DNA of 64,000 nt from Pyxicephalus adspersus. Its lineage: Eukaryota; Chordata; Amphibia; Anura; Pyxicephalidae. The stretch spans positions 168,639,542-168,703,541 of the forward strand of contig NC_092858.1 in NCBI RefSeq assembly GCF_032062135.1, given 5' to 3'. Below are positions 27,501 through 53,681 of the stretch, one piece after another. The translations under genes and the position numbers were made by a program. The notes below the pieces were generated by a model, which worked only from the letters and a program-made list of their open reading frames with translations, did no database searches and had not been told where the DNA came from. The first letter of the stretch is position 1. Each line of letters begins with the position of its first letter.

Positions 27501-29317
27501 GTAACAAGAAGGACGTTGGCTGGTTGGGACGGAATGGGAACACTCATCTATGGATGTCTGATAGAAGAATAGAGCACTGGCTGGTTGGGACAGAGGGAGG
27601 GAGGGAGGACGCTTTCGTCTTTGGATAACTGAGCGAAGAATAGGGCACTGGGTGGTAGAGTTGGAGGGGGAACTCTCTCATCTCTGGATGTCTAAGGGAA
27701 GAATAGAGCCCTTACTGGTTAGGACAGAGGGGGGATCACTTTCATCTTTGGATGTCTGAGGGAAGAATAGAGTATTGGCTGGTTAGGACGGAGGGGGAAC
27801 GCTCTCATCCCTGGATGTCTGGGGGAAGAAAAGAGCACTGACTGGTTGGGATAGAAGGGGAACGCTCTCATCCATAAATGTCTGAGGGAAGAATAGAGCA
27901 CTGGCTGGTTGGGACAGAGGGAGAACGCTCTCATCTCTGGATGTCTGAGGGAAGAATAGAGCACTGGTTGGCTTTGAGCTTACTAGTTAAAATAATAAAA
28001 ACTTTATCCCTTTATTTCCTTTTTTCACTTTCTAAAGGGTAAACTTGAAAATATCTGTAACATGCAGCAGAAAAAAGCAGAAGAGGCAATCCAGATTCAG
28101 TTCAAAATGGAGAAAATCATTTATTGTCAAGACACGTTTTATGGTGGATCACTGAAGGAGGCCAGAGAGCTGGTCGAAGAAGAAAAGAAGAAAAATAATT
28201 TTTTGCAACCACCCAGCCAATTGCAGTTGTCAGTTGAAGAAATGTCCTACCACATTCAGGCATACTTCAAGGTGACCTTCCTTGTCCAACTACTTTAAAT
28301 AGATGTAAATCCAACCATGTAATCCTATGGAATCTTTATGTAATAATACAAAATAATTTTTAGTAGCTTAAAATGTGCAGCACCTGAACTTCTCTTCAGC
28401 AGCATTGAGACTGACAAAGCTAGCAAAAGGCAGAAAAATGAGGAACTCTGCAGTGCACAAGTGCTGACCAATGCTAACAGGAGGACAGGGCAGTGAGCAG
28501 CGGTCTAGTGGGGCGGGCACAGGTGGGAATGCCATGCTCTCTTTTTTCAGGAATGGGCACGCATGCCCACTTTTATTTTATATTTAATATTTCTATATTT
28601 TAGGAATTCTTTGGTGGTCCCTGGCTCTGGCCACAGACCATGTCTCCTGTATGGAATTGCAGGCTCAGGGCAGTGGGCCGGTCGTCTCTCATAACGTCAC
28701 TCTGGGGGAAGTTCCTTTGTGTGGCAGGGGTGTAGTGGGGCAGGCAAGTTTACATACAACAATCACCATGGATAGTTCTGTGCCCCCTTTTCTTTTTATT
28801 ACAACCACACCCCTGGCAATGAGAGAAGAGAAATCACATAATTATTTAGGAGACCTAGCTATTACTTAAAGCCCATGCTGATGCAAATTCTGGGTATTAT
28901 GACCAATATTGGACCTCTGAGGAAGTGCATAGTATAGGCAGAGCTAAAATTCTTTAAACCTTTCAAAGAAAAGAAGTAGCTTTGAAATAAAATGACCCTG
29001 TATTTGGGATTTACATTTTTTAACTTTCTTCCGAGTACCAATTTTTTTATCCCTTCGACTTTTAACTTTTTTATTCTCTCTTTTAGATTGCAGTGGCTCG
29101 CCTGGCCAATCAAATCCCCCTGATTATTCAGCATTTTGTCCTGTATGAAACCGCACAACAGCTTCAGGCCCAGATCATGGAACTGATCCAGGATAGAGAG
29201 AACTTGCACGTGTTGTTACAGGAGAAGCAGGATATGAGCAGAGAGAGGAAGAACTTAAAGGACCGCATTAAACGACTGACCTCTGCCCAGCTGAAACTGG
29301 CCACATTCCCCAACTAA
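12994..29317 (+). CDS. MX1: Mx dynamin-like GTPase (interferon-induced GTP-binding protein Mx), one stalk exon not found
   Basis: Thirteen exons give an Mx protein: cytosolic, interferon-induced GTPase that assembles into rings on viral nucleoproteins and restricts viruses. The G domain is intact: G1 GDQSSGKS (residues 84-91), G3 DLPG (185-188) with the dynamin signature around [15 protein letters not shown] (about 102 on), and G4 TKPD (254-257). The C-terminal stalk and bundle element follow ([17 protein letters not shown] before loop L4, [10 protein letters not shown], end LKLATFPN). Between NKSINK (exon end 24253) and [10 protein letters not shown] (exon start 26921) the well-conserved stalk segment with the ELPGFVNY-type motif, about 54 residues, is absent. 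The found exons total 1836 nt; with the missing segment the length would be about 665 residues, matching the family (human MX1 has 662). Joining the flanking exons directly creates TAG. So this is a truncated/broken copy, or an assembly loss of one exon. The paralogue call (MX1 versus MX2) rests on position next to TMPRSS2. Confidence 0.9.
13400..13452 (+). CDS. MX1: Mx coding exon 2
   Basis: Acceptor gatatttcag, donor ACCATT|gtaagt. The first 32 nt fit the preceding phase, then reads [16 protein letters not shown]. Residues 24-41 of the predicted protein; this is the N-terminal arm ahead of the bundle signalling element. Confidence 0.65.
14426..14621 (+). CDS. MX1: Mx coding exon 3 (G1 motif)
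   Basis: Acceptor ctgttaag|GTA, donor GGCAGTG|gtaagt. Encodes residues 42-106: [19 protein letters not shown], then the P-loop [16 protein letters not shown] and LPRGSG. Strong match to Mx. Confidence 0.95.
15016..15512. mobile_element. Inverted-repeat DNA element in Mx intron
   Basis: The left end GTATATCCTCAAATATAAAC and the right end GGTTTTTACTTGAGGATATA are imperfect inverted repeats about 500 bp apart. The interior repeats ACTCAAGTATAAACC-type pieces. It has no ORF; family not settled. A (TA)n run follows at 15525-15567. Confidence 0.5.
15525..15567. repeat. (TA)n microsatellite
   Basis: About 21 uninterrupted TA units just upstream of the acceptor of the Mx exon at 15616. Confidence 0.95.
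15616..15753 (+). CDS. MX1: Mx coding exon 4
   Basis: Acceptor tttctgtag, donor AGGAGAG|gtaggc. Encodes residues 107-152, starting [15 protein letters not shown], which completes the dynamin signature and holds the G2 threonine. Confidence 0.95.
16965..17119 (+). CDS. MX1: Mx coding exon 5 (G3 motif)
   Basis: Acceptor tttatttttag, donor GGACATCAG|gtttat, a weaker donor but correct in phase. Encodes [18 protein letters not shown]. Residues 153-204. Confidence 0.94.
17170..17480. repeat. GC-rich foldback repeat, full copy
   Basis: It holds two hairpins. The first pairs 17205-17232 with 17260-17288 around GCGGCTCTGGC/GCCAGAGCCGC. The second is a perfect 26-bp inverted repeat at 17347-17372 and 17403-17428 (CATGATGCCAAAACCTGCCC and its complement). 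Related copies: 28605-28770 and 47735-47995. Lies in an Mx intron right after the exon at 16965-17119. Confidence 0.8.
18028..18166 (+). CDS. MX1: Mx coding exon 6
   Basis: Acceptor gtttccacag, donor ACAATAG|gtatgt. Encodes [19 protein letters not shown], then [18 protein letters not shown]. Residues 205-250. Confidence 0.95.
19528..19726 (+). CDS. MX1: Mx coding exon 7 (G4 motif)
   Basis: Acceptor ttttttttcag, donor TTTCAG|gtaatg. Encodes [20 protein letters not shown] with the TKPD guanine-recognition motif and [16 protein letters not shown]. Residues 251-316. Confidence 0.96.
20158..20466. mobile_element. Harbinger-like MITE, copy 2
   Basis: Left end GGCTATGTACACACGTGCAG, right end GTGCACGTGTGTACCTAGCC, flanked by TAA at 20155-20157 and 20467-20469. 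Interior shares GGAAAGGATCTTTCACGATC and CACCCTGCTGCGC with copy 1. Inserted in an Mx intron. Confidence 0.85.
21467..21545 (+). CDS. MX1: Mx coding exon 8
   Basis: Acceptor tttctttctag, donor ATTGGA|gtaagt. Encodes [20 protein letters not shown]. Residues 317-343; end of the G domain and start of the stalk. Confidence 0.93.
22268..22390 (+). CDS. MX1: Mx coding exon 9
   Basis: Acceptor cccttattttag, donor ATAGAC|gtaaga, phase 0 at both ends. Encodes [20 protein letters not shown] through TFLID. Residues 344-384, stalk helix. Confidence 0.93.
22905..22965. repeat. Short tandem GCTAACACTATGCCA repeat
   Basis: ATGCTAACACTATG occurs three times in about 60 bp in an Mx intron. Confidence 0.7.
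23563..23848. mobile_element. hAT-like MITE, copy 1
   Basis: TTCTCATTCAGGGTTC at the left and AACGTTGAGAAACACTG at the right are inverted ends of the CAGTGTTTCTCAACC type. The interior has TTTGTGACTCTCAGGTCAGT and CATGAAAGTTATTTCAAAGG, shared with 40335-40553. Confidence 0.6.
24112..24253 (+). CDS. MX1: Mx coding exon 10
   Basis: Acceptor tttctttgtag, donor AACAAAT|gtaagt, leaving one base (T). Encodes [20 protein letters not shown] and [14 protein letters not shown]. Residues 385-431. The following intron should hold one more stalk exon that I could not find. Confidence 0.92.
24330..24745. repeat. Diverged minisatellite in Mx intron, period about 30-45 bp
   Basis: At least nine diverged copies of a core like CCACTGACACCAATGT followed by GGGTTTATTATTGTT-type filler (for example at about 24342, 24378, 24405, 24460, 24630). 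The array starts about 80 bp after the donor of the exon at 24112-24253, in the intron where the expected exon is missing. Confidence 0.7.
25238..25452. mobile_element. MITE-like repeat (TTTATTAAAGCTCT ends), copy 1
   Basis: The ends are inverted: TGATTTATTAAAAGCTCT at the left and AGAGCTTTAATGAATCT at the right. The interior has ATTCCAGGTTTGCTGAATCA. A related copy is at 62372-62575, and a partial one at about 16676-16755. Confidence 0.65.
25931..25996. repeat. Foldback hairpin, 15-bp perfect stem
   Basis: GGACCATAAGACGCA at 25931-25945 is the exact reverse complement of TGCGTCTTATGGTCC at 25982-25996, with a C-rich/G-rich inner pair as well. It is followed by GAAAAATACGGTA, a tail seen with this motif in other vertebrate DNA repeats. 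Confidence 0.7.
26921..26997 (+). CDS. MX1: Mx coding exon (stalk, after the missing segment)
   Basis: Acceptor attgccctag|AG, donor GTCAAG|gtaaga. It needs one base before it to complete the first codon (G would give Glu); reads [19 protein letters not shown], matching the Mx segment after the ELPGFVNY-bearing exon. The preceding found exon ends in T, which would give TAG. Confidence 0.88.
27240..27975. repeat. 63-bp minisatellite in Mx intron
   Basis: About seven good copies from 27530 to 27972 and degenerate ones from about 27240. The unit holds CTCTCATCTCTGGATGTCTG, AGGGAAGAATAGAGCACTGG and CTGGTTGGGACAGAGGG. The 63-bp period is 21 codons, so a periodic open frame appears on the - strand (27719-27964); this is an artefact. 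Confidence 0.9.
28038..28271 (+). CDS. MX1: Mx coding exon (loop L4 region)
   Basis: Acceptor actttctaaag, donor TTCAAG|gtgacc, phase 0 at both ends (78 codons). Encodes [18 protein letters not shown], then [10 protein letters not shown], the basic/acidic run before the disordered L4 loop, then [12 protein letters not shown]. Confidence 0.93.
28605..28770. repeat. GC-rich foldback repeat, partial copy
   Basis: Shares TGGTGGTCC.TGGCTCTGGCC, GCAGGCTCAGGGC, TGGGCCGGT and CATAACGTCAC pieces with 17170-17480 and 47735-47995. Lies in the last Mx intron. Confidence 0.6.
29087..29317 (+). CDS. MX1: Mx terminal coding exon
   Basis: Acceptor tctcttttag after a long pyrimidine tract. Encodes [20 protein letters not shown] and ends [15 protein letters not shown], the last bundle/stalk helix, stopping at TAA 29315-29317. 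Candidate poly(A) signals are AATAAA at 29812 and ATTAAA at 29984. Confidence 0.96.
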   Translation: MAVARLANQIPLIIQHFVLYETAQQLQAQIMELIQDRENLHVLLQEKQDMSRERKNLKDRIKRLTSAQLKLATFPN

Positions 29318-30759
29318 AAGGTTTATGGTTATATAGAGGACTTAACAGCAGTTGCATTAGGAACTATCTGATATTAATGTTTTGCTAGTGAACGTATGGC
29401 CCGCATTCTGGCCAGGTTGTGTTCTAGAACCACCATGTGAATTATCCTCAGACCAATACCTAGCTTTTGTTAGAATCTAAATCAGCCCCCTTTAATCTGG
29501 TACAAAATCGTATCAATGGGGGTAAGCTGTCTGTGTGTTATTTTTTATTTGGATTTTCTATTTACCACAGCAGCAATGGTTAGGTCCCCGCACAGGCTGA
29601 CCTGTCTTTGGCCCACGCTCAGGGCCAATATCTGACTCGAGGATAAGGAGTCATTGTCACATTGTACAAGTGTTATTTTATTTATTTTTTTTAATATGTG
29701 TTAGTCGTGCTAAGCTCAGGCAGGTGATAAGACGCCATCTATATGAGGCACTGATATTTCTGGTAAGCCAGTGAGAAAATATAATTAATTTTTAAAAAAC
29801 TTTAAAAAAATAATAAAAAAAAAATCCCTTGAAGGAAAGCCATAGACTTGGTTCTCTTTGAGGTGCAACCACTTACTCTTGGATGGCCTTAGAGTGCATG
29901 TTTATGCCTTTTTAACAGAGAGGGATCAAGTGCAGAATTATAAGAGTCATGTAGTGTATGTGCATAACAACTTCTGTCCTACAATTAAAAGAAACTGTTC
30001 AAAAATGAGCTGCTACTAAAATTCCTAGGCCCATGCATGTAAAGATAGTCTGTTATGATAGGAATATGAGAATTAACACAACACCATTTTCAATAACACA
30101 GAAAAGTTTTGGAAGCAAGTGTAGGGGACTGCCCTTTTCTATGTGCTTGCTGAGTTGTAACTTTGTAAATTGCAAATACGTTGTTGAAGTGTTTCCTGGC
30201 CCTGATCTGTCCTTAGAAACCCCATCAGAGATCACTTAGGAAATGCAGGAAGTACGGGGCAGAGATGAGAACATGAGAACAGGACTCTGCTATGTGCTTG
30301 ATATGTGTATTCATTGATATTTATGGATTGTAAATATTATTACTGTTTTGAGATATAAAGCTTACAAATACTCCAGCCTGTGTGTTCATTTAGCTGCAAT
30401 GGGTAATGTTGCATGCTGGGTGTAGTGGTTCCTCAGATGTTGTTTTATATTACTGTTATTATTTCTGGTTAATGTCCCAGGAAGGGAGCCCCTCCGCTAA
30501 CCCTGTCCTGGGTGGAGGCACTGCCAACTTTATTATTATCCCCACTCTTCCACATAGCAAAGGCTCAGGATCTTCTCCGTTATCTACAGGTTAGCTCCAA
30601 CACCTGGTTTGTGAGCGCCATTTACATGACCCCCCCATAACAGGGGTACACCAGCTATTATTGTTTTGTCTTCCTTTTCCATGTCAATCGGTCACCAATA
30701 TAGGAAGCGAGGTCAAAAACACGATAACTTGTGTATGTACGCTTCCCAGGTCTAGCTAA
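29318..30759. other. Mx 3' flank, no gene recognised
   Basis: Probably Mx 3' UTR at first (candidate poly(A) signals at 29812 and 29984), then intergenic DNA. Short open frames on both strands around 30050-30240 overlap and have no recognisable product. Confidence 0.5.
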
Positions 30760-31029
30760 TGGTATGTACATGTGTAAGATTTCTGTCGCTATCTTTAATA
30801 ATTTATTTCAGTGACATTAGAAGGGACACATGCACAGAACGCTGTTCAGTTCTATAGGACGGGGTGGAGGGAGGATGAGCAGAAAGCAAACAATTGTGTG
30901 TGTTCTTCATAATTGGAAATCAAAGTCGTCCCTGGTCAGTCATTTAGTGATTTTACTAAAAGATCGATAACCGACGTTGGGGGTCCACTGTGCACAAAAT
31001 CGATTATTATCTAACATCTGTGCATAGCT
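30760..31029. mobile_element. Harbinger-like MITE, diverged copy 3
   Basis: Left end TGGTATGTACATGTGTAAG, right end CATCTGTGCATAGCT, flanked by TAA (30757-30759 and 31030-31032). The interior keeps CAGAACGCTGTTCAGTTCTA and a purine-rich GGGTGGAGGGAGGA piece equivalent to copies 1 and 2. Confidence 0.65.
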
Positions 31030-32244
31030 TAAAACTAAAAAAAAAAAAAGTTTAGTATTGGGTAAACATTCTTATATCAGTTCATAAATAAATGATATCA
31101 TAGTGAAGGTTTCTATTGCAAGGTGCCATTTCTGTAGGTTTGTTTTACAAACACAATCAATTTTTTTTCAACACCTTGATGTGTTTTTTATTTGTTTCAA
31201 TCACTTTCTTCTTTTAGTAGAAGGTTTGGATCATTTTGTGTTTTTTTACACTAACTTAGTTTTATTATTTTTTAGAAATGTTGATTTGGTTAAGTATTTA
31301 ATATATGACATAACAATTTTAGAATATATGCATATTGCTAGTATAAAACTGTGCATACAATGATGGACTTCCAAAAACAAGAAGGGGTTCAGAATGTTCT
31401 AATTTGGCAGAGGTGTAGCTGTGATGTATGGGTCTGTCTGGTGCCTCCTTTACTCTGCATATGGCATTTATGTGACTAGCAGGAATACGGCAGATTGGTA
31501 CAGATCTCTACTTGTATATATATTCTGGTCTGTGAGCTTACTTATGATGTAACATTCCTTAATATTCCCTGTAAATGGCAGACCAATGCACAGTAGAGGA
31601 CAATGCACTGCACCATAATACACCTGTGCCTTGTGGTGTGCTGGGTTTAGGGAAAAAAAATCGTCACGTGCCCATTCATGGTAAAAATGTTGATTTAACA
31701 CAACACAGTTACTCAAAGGTTAAATGATCCAACAGAAAAGGACTTTTGTTCAGTATGTTGTTGGTGTCTCCACGTGAAGAAGTCCTTCTTAGAAGAGCAA
31801 CAGGGCTCCGATTCCTCAAGTGAGAGCTGCCCTCCGATGCATAGTGGTGTAATGATCAGCTAACATCAGGAGATGTCGAGGAAAACCAGATCCAACTAAT
31901 TAATTAAGCAGGGAGATCCTTGCACTGCATGTCTGCAGGTACAGTTTTCTCTTCAGCAATGCACAGCACAGTATGGACATCACTAAATCTCCAGTCAAAC
32001 CGGAGACAAAAGCATCAGTGCCAAAGTTATTCTCATGACTAGGGTAGAGTAGAGTGATCCATGAACTGCTAACCCCGACCAATTCAACACCCACCCACCT
32101 TTTTATTTCCCAATCAAACACACCAGCCTTCTGTTGGATTAAATTGGCCATAGCAGCCTGTTTAACAACTGATATATAACACACAGTAAACTTATCTTCA
32201 GAAATTTCAAACAACCCCTCCAGCGCAGCATACTAAACTTATTT

Positions 32245-32620
32245 CTTTCTTACAGGTTCATGAAAAAAATTATTTTACAATTACCAAAAAATTAGCTCCG
32301 CTCATTAACCAGGCCCCCAGCCGCTATCACACCGCCTCGGGGACAATCAGCGGATGACCCCCTCTAACACCTAGGCCCCACGACAAGTGTCGTGCAAGGC
32401 CACCCTCAACCAAGAGACCCATATACTGCCGTGTCTCACCCCATTATTTTCTTCCTTTCCCAACAAACTTTAACCCTTTCATGGACCTTCTGAAAGAACC
32501 CCAACCTGCTGCCATGACAATGAAACTTCACATAGATAACTTTTTTTTGGAAAGGGAGGGTGGGAGATGCTTGCCGTTTCAGGTAAGAACTCACCCCTCG
32601 CCACCCAACATCTTTATTTA
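32245..32620. repeat. GC-richer patch, probable interspersed repeat
   Basis: The patch stands out from AT-rich flanks; it holds CCCCACGACAAGTGTCGTGC, an imperfect palindrome around CACGACA..TGTCGTG. No ORF of note. Class not recognised. Confidence 0.4.
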
Positions 32621-33205
32621 TACATTAATTTTTTCCCTCCCATAACAAAAATTAGCCAATCAATAATTCTCCTTTTCCCGCATTTTATTTGAATTTCCCG
32701 CACTTTTACCTTCCCACATTTTTTTTTTTAACCCTTCTTCTCATGTCTTTCCTCCTCACCCTGTCATGTGTCCCTTCACTTTTTTGTTAGCTACAGGCCA
32801 ACTCACAATGGATATACAACTATGAGCCTACAGAACAGGGATGCCTTGGCTCAGGAAATGCATGACTGTCTTTCTGGAGGAAATCAGGATTAGAGGTACA
32901 TTTTTTATGGTTACCATTTTGGAATGATTGCCATTTATGTTTATGTTTCCTTTAACATAATTTTTAGTACTATACCTATTTTTAGAAAATGTTCATTAAT
33001 ATCTAGGACTGTCAATAATTAGGGCTTATTTATGCATAACCACACAGTATTCCAGTTTTCTGTTATTGCTTTCTATTACATGCTATTTGCTTACAGCATA
33101 GAGATCCATTTGTCCCATTTAATTAAGGATCAATTTTGCCAGCTTAACTCTTCACCTTATAGACCCCAAGGTGAATACCCAACCCAGTATGTGGGTCTCT
33201 CTACC

Positions 33206-33458
33206 ACTGTGTTTCTTAACCAGGGTTCCATTGAGCGATTTGTACCCTTTAAGTCATTTTAAGTGACAACAATGATCTTTTTGGCAGAAGGTAAGGGTGA
33301 CACTCTTCCCAATATCCAGAAATGTAGGATGTACTATTAGCTGTGGGTATATTATTATAGCAAGAATTCCTGAAAGCTTAAAAGCTATTTTAAGGCTTCC
33401 TGAAGACCTGAAAGCTATTTTAGGGTTTTCCTCATTATAAAAAGGTTTATAAACACTG
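33206..33458. mobile_element. hAT-like MITE, copy 2, with 7-bp direct repeats
   Basis: Ends TGTTTCTTAACCAGGG and GGTTTATAAACACTG are inverted. CTCTACC flanks both sides (33199-33205 and 33459-33465), about the size of a hAT target duplication (8 bp). Intergenic between Mx and TMPRSS2. Confidence 0.65.
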
Positions 33459-36300
33459 CTCTACCCCTAACTAAATTACTGAATATTCCCCAAAACACAA
33501 CTGGCACACAGCAGCACCCAGGGCCCACACATTCAGCCTTATATGAAATGATACACATGCCCATTGTAAAAATGTATGTTTATTGTAACAATCAATTTAT
33601 ATTCATAGGTCAATAATTTTACAATAAGAAAACAAGATTTGGCACCAGTAAAGGAATATTGTGCTTTATGATAGCAGGGCAACATCCATATAATAAACAA
33701 AACTCTGCATACAGCTCAAAGCCATACAAATATTGTCAAAGGCTTTGTATTTGTCAGTCCGTTACATAGATTTACACAGAGCCGCCACAGTTTAGGGTTC
33801 TGTCTATGAGTTGACCACATGATTTTTCTCTGCTTAAGTTAACAAATACAACTAGGTTGTATCCCATCAGCGGTATAGACAATGAAAGGAGAAGGGTCAG
33901 ACAAATGGGCTCATCTGTCTCTCACTCCGCTCTCGTTCCTATCGGCCAAGACCCCGGTGAGAAGCTTTCGCTGCTTTTCCCTCCCTAATCTGAACTTGGC
34001 TGTACTTTTGATTGCAGAAGTTGATACCATGTCAAACTTAGTTTCTTACAATCCTTGCATTTAAAAAACAAAAATGTGATGATCCATTATTGAATACAGT
34101 GCTGCATTCATTGGTCTATTTCATCTCTGCCTGGACATTGGCTTTAAAGTCTGATTTTAGCAAAATTGTTTTATATCTATTCAATGTACACAGGAAACTA
34201 AGTTCATAGTGTCCGAACATGTTTTTGTGAACCCATGGAGCGGGGAAAAAAAAAAACTATGTTGCAGAGTATTTCTCTTTTTTTCTCCTTTTGGAAGCCA
34301 TAGTCTCTGTAAGGGTCTGACACTCCCTGCAGAGTCACAGCTACAGCCCTAAAGCTTTGCCGATTTGCTGGGTTCCAGGTGTGACCCAGCAGGAGGCATG
34401 TCAGGCCACATTGCAGGGCCCAGGATTTTTTTATTCTGCACCATTGTTGACTTTGCATTTTACAAATTTTAGACACATTGCTGTAGTGCTCAACTTTACT
34501 AGTCAGCAGTCTAGTAATGGACCTGGAACAAATATGCTTATCCAGAGCTTTCACTTTGTTCTGACTCCCAAGTTTGTAGTTTAAACTTTTGAACCCAGAG
34601 GATTAACATATTTAATAGGGGGTCCACAATGGCTGCCCCTGTATTTCTGTAGATATAAGCTTGTATGAGCTTTCAATATAGACTACAAGCCATTAATGGA
34701 GTGCATGCAAAGTAGAATAAGGTGCAAATAGAAGGCATAGAAGAATTGGATTTAGTGGAGACCAAACTAGGCCAAGTTGCCCAGGGCCCCCACCTTCCCA
34801 AGGACCCCAGCTGATTGAATGGCTGAAGGTTCAGGAAGCTGAAATGTTATGAAGTGGAACCCCAAATCCACCTTTGCCCAGGGCCTTAATCGAGTATACA
34901 AATCTAGATCTGCTGCCTAACTGCAGCCATGAAAAAAAATCATATTGCCAGGCTCGCAGTGCTATAGGGAAGTACCTTCTAAATCTGGAGAGAGAGAAAT
35001 CCAAATCCTTTGCAGATATGGGATTATATATATCCTGAATTTTTGTTCGATAAACCCAGACAACAACTATAGTGAGTTATCTTTGCACAAAAGCATTAAA
35101 GATGACCTATCACTGAGAAATGATGTAAACTGACATTGCTTGCCTGGTTGGTAATCTGGTCCTCGAGGTTTAATACCTTCTAATTAACTGACCCAAAATG
35201 AGGATGTGGCTCAGGTGCTTACCCAACCGTGGCACCACTTGTCACACTTATCTGCATGCTTAAGTGACTTCCACTACTGAAGCTAAAAGATCCTCTTTGC
35301 TTCCAGGCAAATAACATCTTTTAGTGGTGGGATTTCTAACTCAAATTTTATGGACAAGAAATTGCCAGTGCAAAATGTAAACATATAGTGCGGTTTCCCC
35401 CAACACAGTACCATAAAACACACATTTCATTTTAAACATATATCCTTCGAAGAAGCACCCGTAAGATTTTGTGTTAGAAGTTGAATTTTTTATTCTTCAA
35501 AGAAGACCTCCATTTCCTCCATAGGTATTGCTGGAGAAGCATGAGCATCGTGAAGAACTTCATTTATCCTGATCTGATTCTGGTTCTGATCCCCTAATCT
35601 GATGGCAACACTCAATTTCCAGCAAGTGTGGCCAACATTTGCATCTCTGAAAATGATGGCTCCGAGTTCTGGAATTGGTCATCAGAAACAGATAGGTGTA
35701 CAAAAGTTTCACTCACCTCCTCTGAGTCAAATAGCTTAGGTAGTGGGGAAGTAGTAAATCAATTTTTGTGATGGAGCACAACAAAGTGATATTTCTGTTG
35801 GAGAGAAACCCCTGACCGCTCCGTCTGGGCCCATGGGAAATCTACCAATATCATTCCTAAGCCTTCACCGCTGGATTTGTCATTTTACATTATCGTGATT
35901 GACCTCGTAAAGTGGACAAGAACGCCAAAAACTTCAATGTGGCCAGGAGCAGAGCCAAGAACTACGGCAGGGACCTCCCATGGTTGCATCATCAAAAACA
36001 TATTACAAGCCATCGACTGGCTCATTCAACCAAGCTTCACCTATGCCCTAAAATCAGTTTTGGGAAGCCAACTCATTAATCAAGCATTAGATCCAGTTCT
36101 GGGTCAGCTGCACAGATTCTTTTTGCCCCGAACCTAAGATTTTAGGAGAAATGGTACAATAAAGGATCCTTTACATATCAGTTTGGAATTACACAATATT
36201 ATAATACAATATTTTGAACACACATATTATACTTTACAATACATTTACACAATAAATTAACATTTAAATGAATGTTTTAAGTTTGGACCTTTTTTCTCCC
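33459..36300. other. Intergenic between convergent Mx and TMPRSS2, no gene recognised
   Basis: No exon-like stretch was recognised on either strand. ORFs at 34204-34584 and 35877-36137 lack recognisable products and splice context. Confidence 0.5.
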
Positions 36301-36322
36301 TTCTACCCAAATGTGGGTGTTT

Positions 36323-36328
36323 TTTATT
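36323..36328 (-). terminator. Poly(A) signal candidate for TMPRSS2
   Basis: AATAAA on the - strand, about 560 bp past the predicted stop in the last exon. Confidence 0.5.
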
Positions 36329-36885
36329 TGGCCCAATTGTAGGCATGGTCAGTGATTTCTGGTATTTCATTTATGGTTCAAGGCATGAAGTAAGCTCTCC
36401 ACCACATTAATCATACAATCACATATTTTACAGACCTCAATCATTTTTTCCTCAATTGCACAACCCTAGTATATTTTGAAAATATTACATTATTTAGATT
36501 TAAAATCACAGATAACAGAAAAGTAATGGCACTGGGAATAAAAGTACTGAATATCACAGTAGTATACAGATATTTACAATAAGTGAAAACAAAATAGTAT
36601 AAAATACTTGCAGACTGACCGCTAGCAGCAGTACAGCGCCCCCGTTCTTCTACAAGCAATAATAGTGGCTTTATCCCTATGAAATATACAGTACAATCCT
36701 GAGAGAATATCAGGCATACAGTTGCTTTAAACAACTGTAAAAAAAATGAATTATGAAATCGAGGCGAGGGACATCCTGAGAAAATTATAAAGTGCGTAGC
36801 GCTTTCTTCTTTTTTGGAATGTTCCCATCACTGTGAAATATACAGTTAACTGAAAAGTAGGTGCAGCCAGTATGTATCTTAATCG

Positions 36886-53610
<16,725 letters not shown>

Positions 53611-53622
<12 letters not shown>

Positions 53623-53681
53623 TTTTGGAGTATTGAGAATAATGGATAAATATGACACCTTGAGTGGTTTTACTTCATGAT
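53611..53681 (-). CDS. TMPRSS2: TMPRSS2 exon with start codon and 5' UTR
   Basis: Acceptor ttttttttag (- strand) before 53681, donor ACACCG|gtaagt. The start ATG is at 53622-53620, giving Met-Tyr-Thr-Pro before the splice; this is in frame with the tail exon. The UTR part holds a tiny upstream ORF, ATG-AAG-TAA at 53678-53670. A further upstream non-coding exon must exist since the exon begins at an acceptor. Confidence 0.85.

Noticed and set aside
27719..27964. Periodic - strand frame of 81 codons
   Set aside because: Product of a 63-bp minisatellite whose period is a multiple of three.
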